Source of the DNA: Lota lota
Taxonomy: Eukaryota > Chordata > Actinopteri > Gadiformes > Lotidae
Direction of reading: 5' to 3'
Length of the DNA: 64,000 nt
Assembly: GCA_026745465.1 (NCBI GenBank)
Contig: JACYXH010000310.1
Span: 4,688,501-4,752,500 of the forward strand
In this document: positions 34,056 through 49,984 of the stretch, one piece after another
Layout of the letters: the number at the start of each line of letters is the position of its first letter
How positions within the stretch are numbered: the stretch's first letter is position 1
Notes under the pieces: generated by a model
What the model was told of the DNA's origin: nothing
The model's database searches: none
Seen by the model: only the letters and a program-made list of their open reading frames with translations
Position numbers and translations under genes: made by a program

Positions 34056-35065
34056 AAGCACAGTATAGTATGATATGCTGTACTAGACGGCAATAGTAAT
34101 AGCTCTTCCGCTGTTGCTAGATACACTACCTTGACTATTTCCTACTGCTATACTACTGGGCAATCCAACAGCCCAATGGGAAGGCTAGAGAGAACACATC
34201 ATGGATTTTGATATAGTTTCAACAGTATTTCCAATACAATTCCGTGGTGGCATGGCCTGGTGTTTGTTTATGTTGGGAATAATCAGTTTTGGCGTGCATG
34301 TAAAGTAAATCCCTGCAATTAGATGAGACACACACAAAATATGGAAAAAACGTTGAACACTGATTTCATTCGGTACAGAAGATTAATGTGGAAATGATCT
34401 CCAGATTCATACCACCGATTCAATTCACTGATTGATATGCATTTCCCTTTTAGGTGGATTGCTGTTAGGGAATAACACATCTCCCTGCACCGTTGCAAAA
34501 CATGTAAGCTTATCTAAAATATGATCAATGTTAATATAGGATTCAAGCACCTGTAAATATTCCTAAAAGATTAATCTTGCTGATTAAATAGGGGACTCTT
34601 TTTTATTGCATGGTCATAAAAAAAAGCCTGCTCTGCGTGTTATTACTGAAGAGAAATGTGCGATTGCATTAGGATTGAACATAAGGATTAAATCGAACAA
34701 CCTTATTATACAAAGGAAAAAATATGACAAGCAGGGGATTTAAACTTGAAAGAGGGAAAAGGTGGTTCATACTCATTCTTTAACCCTCTGTGCCACATTA
34801 GCTTTGAGCTGCTTTGCAAGTCCAGCCATTTTGTTTCGCCGATATTTGTTCGAGCACCAAGGAGACTGTGGTGGTTTGAGCATCCTTCCTGACCACACTG
34901 ACACTAATGGACTGACACCACTTAACAAGGCTTATGCAATTACAATTTATTCAGCACTGGTTCAATGGGTAATTGGCTTACCATTTTTGTTAAGTATGTA
35001 TTTGAGGTGAGGAAATATCAAGCATTATTTCCTTTTTTAATAATTCTTTCTTTAAATAAATGTTC
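34056..35065. other. Intergenic, no gene recognised
   Basis: AT-rich, no repeats or exons recognised; a short triplet stretch GCTGCTGCTGCT is at 34041-34053 just before it. Confidence 0.5.
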
Positions 35066-35068
35066 CTG

Positions 35069-35373
35069 TAGCACTTTACAATATGGGGACATTAATTAGC
35101 CATAAATTAACATAGGTTAATGTAGTAATAAGCATTATTATATAGCATTAGCATAGGGGTTAGGGTTAACCCTAACCTTATTAAATAATGAAGAAATTAA
35201 TACCTTAGTTAACATAACCACCATGAGTAAACATGAACACCATTAATAAATTAACACTAGACTATTAAATAACTGTTTATTAACTTTTAGTTAATACTTA
35301 TTAATGCATTAACTGATGTTAATTAATGGTTAATTAATGTACCCTTATTGTTAAGTGTTGCCAATTTGCCAAC
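35069..35373. mobile_element. MITE-like element with ~30-bp inverted ends and telomere-like palindrome
   Basis: The left end GTAGCACTTTACAATATGGG followed by GACATTAATTA and the right end TAATTAATGTACCC followed by TTATTGTTAAGTGTTGCC are imperfect inverted repeats (reverse complement of the right end: GGCAACACTTAACAATAAGG then GTACATTAATTA). The interior is rich in TTAAT and holds GGTTAGGGTTAACCCTAACC, a palindrome of the telomere hexamer. No coding capacity. Non-autonomous elements of this look are common in fish. Confidence 0.65.
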
Positions 35374-35711
35374 TTACTAGAGAAAAGTAAACGTTATAGC
35401 AGAATTTCTTTCTTCATTTCTTTATATTCAAAATCTGGTCTGCTCTTACTTTTGATTGGGTTTGTACACTGAAACGTTGAATTTATTCATAGTATCTGAG
35501 ACTAATCTAATAGAATACTTGATATCAGATGCATTGTTTTCTCTGATAATCCAATTGATCACACAATCAATTACAAATATTGACATGTAGTTTGTACTCT
35601 GTATAACTTACACAAGCGATCTGGTTTTATCTGTAAGTCATGTAAAGGCAGCATTCGAGCAGCGATGTATTGCAGTCTGAATGGGCTGTTTGGTATAAGC
35701 ACCTTGTCACA

Positions 35712-35712
<1 letters not shown>

Positions 35713-35749
<37 letters not shown>
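35713..35749. repeat. (CA)18 microsatellite
   Basis: Pure CA tract. Confidence 0.96.
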
Positions 35750-35753
<4 letters not shown>

Positions 35754-35836
35754 CTCCACAGCTGACTCGACTCTCTCTCCCCTTGTCTCACTGCAGCCTC
35801 ACAGTTACATCCTGTGATGTAAAAGAAAACAACAAC

Positions 35837-35860
35837 CCCCCCCCCCCCCCAAAAAAAAAA
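35837..35860. repeat. C14A10 homopolymer pair
   Basis: A run of C followed directly by a run of A. Confidence 0.93.
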
Positions 35861-36207
35861 CACAACAAAACGTAACTTTATCGCCATGGGACTGAGAATG
35901 ACTGCTGTGTGTGTCAGCAGCATTTGAATCTGCATACATAAATAGGGCAGAGTACTGCTTACAACTGCATTTATATGAACAATGTGGGCTATGGTTGACA
36001 TTTACCGCAGAGAGAGATAAACCCCCCCCAAAAAATAAACATAAAATTATAACGACAACAAAAAAAGTACTTATTGATGGCTTTGCAGACGAGGACCGTG
36101 TGCAAAGCACAACGTTTGACCACTAAAGGAAGCTAATGCTAGAAGTATCTGCATCTAATTGTAACTAACTTCATGCAAATGAGTTTGTGTCTTTTATATG
36201 TACGATT

Positions 36208-36208
<1 letters not shown>

Positions 36209-36288
<80 letters not shown>
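36209..36288. repeat. (CA)40 microsatellite
   Basis: Pure CA tract of 80 bases. Confidence 0.98.
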
Positions 36289-36292
<4 letters not shown>

Positions 36293-36835
36293 ACAACTTG
36301 CTCACCATAATTCTTGGTTCTGTGCCCGGGCTGATAGCACCGCAGTGGCTGGCGGTCATATGAAGATCTTGCCAAGGGTAAAAACAAACAAAGAAAAGGC
36401 AGTTTCAGTGTTGTCAAGGTCAAGCTTGAGGCGGCCTCATCTAAAGTAGATGTATTTTTTGGCTGCAGAACAAATAAAAAACTGCACACATGTGCAACCT
36501 ATCTGTGTGCCATGGAAGTGAATTACATGTGATGTGAGCATTTTTTACAAAATCTAACTTGAACTTGAAACTCTATTTCAAGCAAGCCCCTGGTCTGAAC
36601 TCTGGGAAACCCCAGGTGTGAAGTGTAAATGTACGTGCATGACACACACACACTCCTGACACATATAATAATGGTCCGTTGTTTGGGTCTTATTTATTCC
36701 AAGGGTGTGCACCCACAAACATATGGATTTCGATGTGCCGTATGTAGAAATACATCATCCGATTTACAGCAGGAAAAGCAGCACAACATTCTGCAATACG
36801 CCAGCAACTTCTCACTTTGGGGCCTGTCCCCCCAC

Positions 36836-37010
36836 CCCTCCAACCACCACCACCCCCACCAGCACCACCAGTCCCCCGTGGAGATTACAGCGTCGATGGG
36901 AGCACAAGCCCAGGGATCCCCCAGGGAGACAGCTGGTGACAAGAACAATGTTGTGGATTCCCCCCTTGAAGACACCAGTAGCAGCGACGTGTGCGGTAAG
37001 CGTCTTTGTT
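36836..37010 (+). other. Weak candidate exon in a GC-richer island
   Basis: An open frame across 36629-37078 reads ...SPVEITASMGAQAQGSPRET then AGDKNNVVDSPLEDTSSSDV before GTGCG|GTAAGC, a good donor at about 36996. A CCACCACC-rich tract ending in CACCAG precedes it and could act as an acceptor. Composition differs from the AT-rich surroundings. No family is recognised, no partner exons are found, and the histidine-rich upstream part is a triplet repeat. Possibly an exon of an unknown transcript, or chance. Confidence 0.2.
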
Positions 37011-38190
37011 CCCCTTCCCGCCAGAATACCTACCACAGGGTAGCAGCTTTCTTTAGCTTCCTCTCTCCTAGCGGCTGACCCGCTTACAGACACTCTGATC
37101 ATAACACTGATAGTTTCAGGTGGGAAGTTTGAGCGGTGTGGACAGTTGCAGATTTTTTTGTTTTCTCCTGTATTTTAGAATCCAGGAGGATGAGATATTG
37201 ATGATGATTTATTGTTTCATATTGTGAAGATCTGATTCAGGGTTGGATGAGTGCTTATCCAGTAGCTCGTCTTCATCAATTCAACCTTTATTTGTTGCCT
37301 CGTTCCCCTGTTGGTAGTGATGGACATGCTGGGGTCTGTTGCAATCACTATGGCCTTCTGGGTCCCATTCCATTAGAAAGAGCTCGGCGACAGCAAATGG
37401 TGAACTCTTATATGACACCAACTCAAAGGAGTGAGAGGACAAGCCTCTGTTAAGGAGTCACACTCATCATATGGGCCAAATGGATACACACCACCACATA
37501 TGTCAATCACCTCATGCTGGGTTTTTGTGTGCTGTACTCTAAATGAAAAGACACCTTTTCTGACTCCCTTCAGTGCAGCATTCTTCATGTGTTTTTTGTG
37601 CTGATTTTCTCCAGAATGCCAAAGTCTGGGCACAGTGGATTGTTTGCTTATATGCTTCTAACCGTAGTTTTTGAAAAATGAAAATGAAAATCCATCAACA
37701 ATTTTCTTTTGGTAGCATCAATTCCCAGTGCTTCTGATGGGGTTACCTATGTAATCCATAAGTTCCTGCCATTGTCTGCAGGGAGCTCCTTCTGCAAGCT
37801 TTTTCTCTACCTCCCCCCCTCCATTAACAATCTTTTCATCACCGGCTGGGCAGAATAATTTCATGTGGATGACAAACTACCCATCGTCCTTTCAGTCGGG
37901 GGTGCTTTTAATATCTTTGATACCTCCCCTACTCCTCCTCTTTGTGGCCTTCATGTTGTGCCTCACATGCTTTGACGCTACACCCAGCTTTCCAGCGCAC
38001 GCGTTGTTGTTCGTGTTTAGGATCCGAATAAGAAAATCGTGGAAAATATCGGTTAAGGAGCAGAAATGAATACATGTCTGCAGTGTTTGGAGAGATCCGT
38101 GGCCACTGTTCTGAGGACGAGAACAACATCTCCTGGATAATTATGTGGCGAAGGTGTTTTGCATTTTGGAAAAGTACATTTCTTTGTTCC
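37011..38190. other. Intergenic, no gene recognised
   Basis: Unique sequence; short open frames without recognisable domains (for example 37863-38069). Nothing further visible. Confidence 0.5.
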
Positions 38191-38194
38191 GCTA

Positions 38195-38196
<2 letters not shown>

Positions 38197-38225
<29 letters not shown>
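38197..38225. repeat. (AT)14 microsatellite
   Basis: Pure AT tract of about 29 bases, the only sizeable AT dinucleotide repeat in the window. Confidence 0.95.
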
Positions 38226-38228
<3 letters not shown>

Positions 38229-40284
38229 GTTTTTGTCTTTACATTTGAAATGGGCTGTCTGGAATCAGATAATTATCAGACCAAGGCAGAATTTGGTATT
38301 TCAATTGATATTTAGTGTTTTTGACTCACCTCAGACGATTCCGTAAACAGTTTACTTTTTTTCAAAGAACAACTACAACTTGTGTTTATAAAGTAAAACT
38401 TACACGCATCTTTGAGAAGATACTTGGGTGAAAAGTCTAGCGATTACAATGTCTCGAACGCTTCTTCAAAAAGTGAAACAATAAGCTGCAATGGAAAAAA
38501 ACAGTTTCAAAAGTTTTCTACGGCTTTGGTGAAACTTCAAAATAGCATTCAGCAATCTGTCAATGTCTACCTATGTGTTTGGGTGTTAATTGATCGCTGA
38601 CCATTCTAGAATAAAATAAAAAACACCAGTAATATACAATGACTTTTGTGACTGTGAATGGAAAGGCCATGCCTGAATGGGTCTAGCCTATCGTTAAACT
38701 CTACCCTTTTCTGGACAAACAGTATAGCAGATGGATGGATGGATGAGGTGACAGACTGCATGATAACTGTCTAGGCAAACATATATAGGCCTATAGGCCA
38801 ATATACAAGGTAAATGTAATGCTTCCAGTTATTTTTCTGCTGTCCCGGTCATTTATAAATGAGGCACTTACTAAATAAATCATATTGTTCTTCCACTGTG
38901 CCAAACCTGACTCTAGTAATATGTGTGTATTTGTACGACTTGATATGTAGTGTTTTTATTGCACACTGTGTAAGGTACCCCATATGTGTCTCTTCCTGTT
39001 CAGAAGGAGAATACACAGTTCAAAAGTACTTTTATTAACCATCGCGAATAAAGCCCTAAAGGATCAATAGATATCCGACCTCGTATCCTTCCTATGATTA
39101 GTCGCACCGTTTTGACTATTTCTAGCTCATTCTCTCTCTTGGAAATGCGTCATGTCACGGTAGCAAGAATTGCGTTTCCCTCCCCCATCTTTAAAGTTAG
39201 TATGACCGCCTCATTACCCAGTGCGCTGTAAGATGCTCGACAGCATAATGAAAAGGTTGGAGAATAATAATAAAAGGTTCTTGGAAATACAGTGAGTGTG
39301 TTAGGGTGAAAATCCCCTGCTTGAAAAGTGAAGGACGGCAAGTACTGAGCTACAGAGGCACATTGGAAGAAAAAGCAAAATAAAATATATGGCATGGAAC
39401 AAAGATGCTTTTCTACCAGGAGCTCCATAGACTCCCTCCATCCCCCTCCTCCTCCATGGTCTTTTCAAGGCGCTGGACTAATTCCTGCACTAAGCTGCAC
39501 CTACCCCGAGGAGCGACCAAAGCATTCAATATGCACTCAATCCATTAGGAAGTGAACTGCCTGCATTAGCGCCACAGCAGAGAGGAGATTCAATTTCCAC
39601 GGGGCTGAAGACGGAGGGAAAGAGAGCCGAGGACTCGCAGTGAATACAATAACAAATGCACCCCATCCCAAAATAAATTAATAATTAAAGACTCAGAAAG
39701 GAGCCGAAGGACAGCAGAAAAATGTCAATAAAATGAATAATATCGGAAATAAAATAAACTATACCCCGGTCTCGGTTGGAGGACCATGTCTTCAGCTACA
39801 CCCAGGCCACCCCCACCCACCCCAGCCCTTAACCCCTCAGATGCAAGCCACCCACCTCCTCGACCAACGCGTGCAGTGCGTAGTCTGCCTTTCACAGTAG
39901 AATATTGAAAATATTTGTTATATTAGGTTTTGCCACATATGTGCGTAACAAAAGCAATAAAAACGAAGACATGATGTATGATGCCTTTTCGGAAAACGTT
40001 AGGATTTGTTATTAGCGGCACAAAGAATTGTGAAAACGTATAATAATGCTAACAATAATAAAAAAATATATACAACGACAGTAACAAGCAAAAGCATCCT
40101 TGGTAGCTTGTTTTGAACAGACTTCGACACAGTGCCGTTAGTGTTAGCGGAGGATCCACTGTTGGGTAATAGGGTCTATTTGTACAGAAGGCGAGGCCAG
40201 AAAACCGGCTCCACGACTGACTGATCCTCTGACACGTCTCCTGTGGACGGGCCCACGAGCAACCACACAATACCTTTACCTAAA
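38226..40284. other. Intergenic, no gene recognised
   Basis: AT-rich unique sequence. A stretch at 39480-39720 with AAATTAATAATTAAAG and few repeats looks like possible conserved non-coding sequence, but this cannot be tested here. Confidence 0.5.
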
Positions 40285-40289
40285 ACACA

Positions 40290-40329
<40 letters not shown>
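40285..40329. repeat. (CA)n microsatellite
   Basis: CA tract with one CATA interruption; more CA-rich sequence continues to 40360. Confidence 0.95.
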
Positions 40330-40330
<1 letters not shown>

Positions 40331-40418
40331 CATAAACACACACACAAACACATGCACACATTTGCTCCGCTCCGCTCTGTAGCCCTCGCTCGTGAACAAT
40401 CCCCACCGTCCCTCCCTC

Positions 40419-40495
40419 TCCACCACCACCACCAGCCCCATCATCACCACCACCACCCTCAGCCCCATCATCACCACCACCACCACCACCAACAG
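40419..40495. repeat. CAC/ATC trinucleotide repeat
   Basis: Interrupted CAC repeat with two CCCCATCATCACCACCACCA-type units. Confidence 0.9.
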
Positions 40496-40627
40496 CCCTG
40501 TCTTTGTGTGTATGAGCGGTGCTACCTCTGTGTTAACTGGAGCAAATTCCCTGGCACGGGAACACAGCGCGGAACCGTAGTCAGACAATGAAACAATAGA
40601 AGAGGTGGATGGGAAGAGTTCCAGTAC

Positions 40628-40628
<1 letters not shown>

Positions 40629-40668
<40 letters not shown>
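40629..40668. repeat. (CA)20 microsatellite
   Basis: Pure CA tract. Confidence 0.96.
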
Positions 40669-42748
<2,080 letters not shown>

Positions 42749-42843
42749 AGGAGGGATGGTTGGATGGAGGGAGAGAAAGTGGAGCTGCCAAAGATAGATA
42801 GATGCACAGTACATAGACATACATGCACGTGCACATACGTGTG

Positions 42844-42845
<2 letters not shown>

Positions 42846-42883
<38 letters not shown>
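42846..42883. repeat. (CA)19 microsatellite
   Basis: Pure CA tract 100 bp right of the (GA)n tract. Confidence 0.96.
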
Positions 42884-44286
<1,403 letters not shown>

Positions 44287-45264
44287 GGATTACATGCTGT
44301 TTGCACCTGGCTGTCCCTATTAGGGGCACTGATGACTGTGGTGGCTGGATCCCATCCAGACTGGGAGACTCTACTTCAGCTCTCTGCCCCCAAATGATGA
44401 GCTCTGAGCTGGGCTAGGATCTGGAGTGATGGCAGGTGGAGGAGATGGATGTGGCTGCGTGTGTCTCATACCTGGAGCGCTGGAAGCTTCTGTTTAACAT
44501 TTATATCAGCCAGGATCGGCGTCGACGTGTATTTCTGCAGAGGATACAACAGGAGACTGTCTAATTGTCCTCGTGCTTTGTGATACAAGCATAAACTACA
44601 AACTAGATGCCAAAGCAAGTGGGCAATAGGCCTAACTCATGCTAATCTCATTCTGTTACCACCGCTTGGCAAAACCCAATCTTACCAGTATCTGAACAGG
44701 GTAGCGACGTGCTTTTTATTTTTTATTTGTCCAAATTCCAACGACGCAAGAATAGAAACGTCTCCCCAGCCCCACCAACCCCCCCCCACACACACACACA
44801 CACACACGCAGGCACACATCTCAAGAAATCGTTACCGCTGTCGCTCTGTCCTCCCTCGCTCGGCCAGAGATCATTTCTGAGTACATCGGAGAGTGAGTGA
44901 GCGAGCGCCATTCATATTTAACATGTCTACTGAGTCAGGTAAATTATGTAGATTGGGTTTTGAGGAAAACCTGGCATTTGATTTTCCCTTGCTCTCGCCG
45001 ATGTCAGCGCGCGGCGTGGTGTGACCGGGCCCGCTGTCGAGGCACTCCACCTGGGCGCATTGAGACGTAAACAGTGAGGGTGGGTGGGTGGGGGTGGTAG
45101 ATCAGTTGGAAATGAGTATGATAAGAAGACGAATGTGTCCATCAGTGGGGCGGCTTATTACGACCAGATAATCTATATTCAACAGAGAATGATGTTGAAC
45201 GCAGCAGAGTTTAGTGTGTGGGTGGGTGGGTGTCTGTGTGTAGGTTTGTGTAGGGATACGTGAA

Positions 45265-45275
45265 TGTGTGTGTGT

Positions 45276-45306
<31 letters not shown>
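45265..45306. repeat. (TG)13 followed by G17
   Basis: A TG tract running directly into a G homopolymer, a compound type that recurs at 47.8 kb. Confidence 0.95.
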
Positions 45307-45859
45307 TAGTCTGAGTCTTTGACAGAGATGTATTCTGCATTTGGAAGTTTCAAGAGCATTTCAGAGGATTCTTGTGGAGTCTTGTGGATTCAGGTCTATA
45401 AGAATAAAAAATATCATAAGGAATTATGTCCAAAGTGTAAAAACAAAAACTATTGTGTTTATAGGCAATGATTCACAATTATTCCACAGACCAAATTGGC
45501 AAAGTATCCAATCTCAATAGGGAGCTTGTTCTCTCCCTTTCTTTTCTCACACAATGACCTTCCAGCAGTAGATTGCGTATTCACCGGTCTTATACAAATG
45601 GAGCATTTCCTTTCAAATGTGGCATGGATACAAAGGTAAAAAAACAATGAATTACAGAGTCTCTTATTAAACGGTTGTTTTAGCTTTATCTCCTTTAGAC
45701 CCTCGATCCATCAATTCATGTCAGATTTCCAAAATAGTTTTTGCTTGAATGGATGAAAGTTGTCCTTCACTTTTGGGACAAACCCAAATAAAACTGCAAC
45801 CTCAAAACACAACAAAAACATTTTGACTTGACTGGAGTTAGGTAGCCTTCAAGTTATAA

Positions 45860-46600
45860 TATGTAATTCTGCTGCTAGGGGTCTCTCAATCAAACAGAAA
45901 TCATGTTCACGGACAATGCACTGTATACCTTTTCTTTTCAAGTTATTCGCAGTGCTGTTATCAGTGTAGGTAAGTAAATTATTTTAAGAGCGCGCTGAAC
46001 GTTGTTGATCAATAAGTAAATTATTTTAAGAGCGCGCTGAACGTTGTTGATCATTACGTATGGTAACGTTATGTTACCGTACGCAGTAACTTTGTGGCTG
46101 GCTTGTCACGGTAGCACATCGTAGTAAGCTAGATCCATATTGAAATATAATGTTTCCCGTGTTTCCCCGGAAGTTAGGGAGTTAAGGGCATATGATGCCA
46201 TTGACAGGCAACCAAATTAAACACATTGTTACCTTGAATAAAACTACAGATTTCTCTGGGTTTGAACATTGTAATCGGAAACATTTGGGATAGTATAAGT
46301 TCCCAACTCAACAAAATATAAAACATAGGTCTAGTTGTTTTTAAATATTAAAATGTGTTACTATACCTAACTCTGAAATCTCTTTTGAAAAGGTCATTTG
46401 AATGTTTTTCCTCTAATCATCTGAAATTGGTACCAGGTAATACCAAAATATCCTTACCCTGAAATAGAATTTGAAAATGTTGCCTCATGTGCGTTATCAG
46501 TATCACTAATCACTTGACTTTTGAAAATGAAAGGGCAAGGTGGGCGTCACGTCAAAAACAGGTCATTAGACAACATTTTGTTGTCATGGAGATTGCAAGT
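45860..46600. repeat. Probable dispersed repeat of unknown class
   Basis: The blocks TTACCTTGAATAAAACTACA, GATTTCTCTGGGTTTGAACA and AGTTCCCAACTCAACAAAAT resemble sequence I associate with dispersed fish repeats, and the region contains a perfect 42-bp tandem duplication. Ends and class cannot be defined. Confidence 0.25.
45971..46053. repeat. Perfect 42-bp tandem duplication
   Basis: TAAGTAAATTATTTTAAGAG followed by CGCGCTGAACGTTGTTGATC occurs at 45971 and again at 46013 without a mismatch. Each unit contains GCGCGC, a CpG-dense core in an AT-rich frame. Confidence 0.97.
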
Positions 46601-47226
46601 AAAGCTGCCTATTTAGCTAATACATACGTATTTATGGATGAGTGGCAGAATGTTAAGTAGCGCCATGTAACTCTGTGAACTCCAAGATAGATTTGCTTAC
46701 TTAGCCTCCAATTTAGTAAAATCGTGGGGGGATCAAAACACACAAGGTCATGTGATGTGGCATGCATGCACATCTGGATGAAGGGATTAATTACCGTCGC
46801 ATCACTGTATGGATGATGTCTAGTTGTGCAGTGTTTGACTTTATTTATAAAGTCCTCTACCACAGTGATGATGGAGAAAGAAATACACAACACAGAATTT
46901 ACAACAGGGAACATTTTCAAACTCTCAATATAATTACCACAATCTTTACCAACTGTTTTGATATTTTGATGATTTCTTATCGACATTGTGGATAAACAAT
47001 GGTGCTTATGAAAAAGTATTTTATTACAGTGATACTCACAAAATCATATTTTGCATATCAATACGTGTAACATAAACATTTGGAGAAAGAAATAAAGATT
47101 ATTCTATTCACCCGAGGGGAAACAGGTAATAAAACCGACAACTTCTTTCCGAACTATGTGGTCGACAATAACTCAATGTAATGAGCCTAAGCAATACCGT
47201 TCACAGTTGTGAAAAAGGTATTGTGA

Positions 47227-47245
47227 CCCCCCCCCCCCCCCCCCC
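47227..47245. repeat. C19 homopolymer
   Basis: Run of 19 C, left end of the 47.2-47.85 kb cluster of simple repeats. Confidence 0.95.
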
Positions 47246-47428
47246 ACACCCTCCCTCTCCGCCCCCCTTGAGGTCTGTGCGCTGCTGTATGTATCTCACG
47301 CAATGCACAGTGCACATCTCCAGCGTGACAAGTGATTCCGAAGGTGCGCATCGTTGGAATTCAGAAGAAGCCCGATATATGAAACACGCCGTCAGCCAAT
47401 CTTCTACTGCTGCTGCTGCCGCTGTTGT

Positions 47429-47646
<218 letters not shown>

Positions 47647-47778
47647 CGACGACAGCGTAACCACCTCCGATGTTTGTTTACTGGGGTTGTCACCGGTGTA
47701 ATACATCTGACAACTCCCTCGTTTGAGCCCCTTCCATCGCCGGGGCTGGAGTTGCACATTTAACTTGTCAAGCGGGAG

Positions 47779-47780
<2 letters not shown>

Positions 47781-47821
<41 letters not shown>

Positions 47822-47847
47822 TGGGGGGGGGGGGGGGGGGGGGGGGG
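47781..47847. repeat. (GT)n followed by G25
   Basis: GT tract 47781-47817, GGTGT, then a run of about 25 G to 47847. Confidence 0.96.
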
Positions 47848-48345
47848 ATAGTGTTGTGCTTGTTTTGTTGTGTTGCTTTTTTCCCTGTGTTTCAAACAGG
47901 CGAGGAGAATTTGATTTGCTTCAAATACAATGAAGGAAAACATGATTTATGACAAGCTAGCGGTAATATCTGTATAGTGTTTTGTATTCCTGTCCATATA
48001 TCACCATCGCTCTCTCCAAAGGCGCGGCTGGGTTTGCTAATGGTTATTTCAGATTCAGCGTTAAGTTCAACCCATTTGTTGTGTTGTTTAGTCCTGTTTT
48101 CTTTGGTCTGAAAAAAGGGTCTCTGCACCGCGGACCAAACGCAACCTAAAACAAACAAGGCTCAACTGAAACAGAGGCAAACGTTTGAAAGAAATGACTT
48201 TTCTTCAAAGTGTTCCTTGAAATGTAGAAGGCTCAGGTCGTATGCAGAGATGACCTCATTTTGTGAGCTCTGGGTAGGACTATACTTTTGCATTAGCCTT
48301 TTAACCTGCTGATATTTGAATCTGCTGTTGGCAGTCAAAAGTGGG

Positions 48346-48348
<3 letters not shown>

Positions 48349-48387
<39 letters not shown>

Positions 48388-48475
48388 TACACACTCAGAC
48401 TCATACACACTCAGATTCACACACATATACATACACATTCACGCACACACACACAAACATACACACACACACACC
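48349..48475. repeat. CA-rich tract, pure then degenerate
   Basis: Pure CA 48349-48382 followed by CAGACATACACACTCAGACT-type degenerate units to 48475. Confidence 0.93.
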
Positions 48476-48641
48476 TTTCCCAGTGTACTTCCTTTGGTTT
48501 AACGCGGGTTGCTAGCAGGGTCCATTTCCCCCCAAAATTGCTTTGATCTAACTTAACAAAGCTTTTATCCAATTTAGCGTGTTTGCTGAAAGCATTTTTT
48601 TTATTTACCCTCTATAGAAATGAACAATTTAATGAGTCAAA

Positions 48642-48686
48642 GTGAGTGATGTCACAATCCACTCTAAGTATTGTGACATCACTCAC
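48642..48686. repeat. Perfect 17-bp inverted repeat
   Basis: GTGAGTGATGTCACAAT (48642-48658) and ATTGTGACATCACTCAC (48670-48686) with an 11-nt loop. Each arm contains TGATGTCA / TGACATCA, a variant of the CRE/AP-1 site. Confidence 0.9.
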
Positions 48687-48721
48687 CCTAGCAACAGCAG
48701 CAGATCAGAGAACATGATTTG

Positions 48722-48875
<154 letters not shown>

Positions 48876-48899
48876 CCATTGTCCATAAGGGACATTATA

Positions 48900-49980
48900 A
48901 TATGCTTAAGTCAGTTCCAAGTCAGTTCCAATTTGCAGTTCCTTCCATATACAAGCATGGCCTTGCGAATTGGTTCATGAAAAGGTTCCGTTCATGATTA
49001 GCCACATCGGCAGACCTAGCATAAAAGGAAGGGTATGGGGGAATGTTGTGATATTTGAGGATGTCAAGCTAACAAAGGCCAGCACTTCACAATACACAAT
49101 ATGACTGAATGGCAGGAGCTGAACACTTACAGAACACTTACTTCAATCTAAATATAACTCAGTTCCAGTACAAACATTGCGTCAAAGTTGCAATGTGTAA
49201 CATTTCAACTAGCTCGTAGATTTAAAATGACCTGGCCATATCTATAGTTAATGCTGATTGATGGTGATTTCAACAATGTTCACATCCTATAACTGATATA
49301 TTTTACAAATGAAAAATCCTGGCCAGCCCAAACCTCTCTATTTATTTACACGAATCGTACAATTGACAAGAAAATGCAAATTTCTTGTTATAAATGATAT
49401 CAGAACACAGTTTAATTACGAAACTGTAATACATAAATATTGTATTTTTCACTGAGGATAAAACAAATGTCATCCGTTTTGGCAGACAGAAATACGTGAC
49501 TTAGGCCTATTGCTGGTTTCTTCGGCCAGCCAATAGGGCTGCTGGACCAGCAAACGCGCACATGGGTAGTTTTGGGTCGTATTGACGAATGTAATATTCT
49601 GTCGCTTAGGTTGGAGAACAGGCATAACCAAACGTTTCGCACACACTCGCCATGGTAAAAGGGATTCCGTCAACATATTGGATTTCAAGTCCCACCTGCA
49701 AGACGCTGGTTGGCTTGGTGGAAATTCACGCCGAGCTCAACACCACTCACACAAGCAAACGACACCAGACCTTGAATTGTAGAACATTTTAAAGAAAGTG
49801 GGCAGGGATTCATAAGCTGGATCCAAGCAAGGTCTGGTTGCGTTTGAATGAGAAACTTTTCTGTTGGGACATCTGCAGATTGTCGCTAGTTTGTCTAATT
49901 CAATTAATATTTTTTATTAAATATCTCTGGCATCAATCCACAACAAAATAAAAAGTAATTTCCCATATGAAAGATATATG
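48900..49980. other. Intergenic, no gene recognised
   Basis: Unique AT-rich sequence. Parts of 49190-49320 have the look of a dispersed repeat but no ends can be defined. Confidence 0.45.
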
Positions 49981-49984
49981 GGAT

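Noticed and set aside
35150-35190. Interstitial telomere repeat
   Set aside because: Only a short inverted pair of hexamers inside a MITE-like element, not a telomeric array.
46609-46986. 125-codon minus-strand open frame
   Set aside because: No recognisable family or exon borders; adjacent to a probable dispersed repeat.
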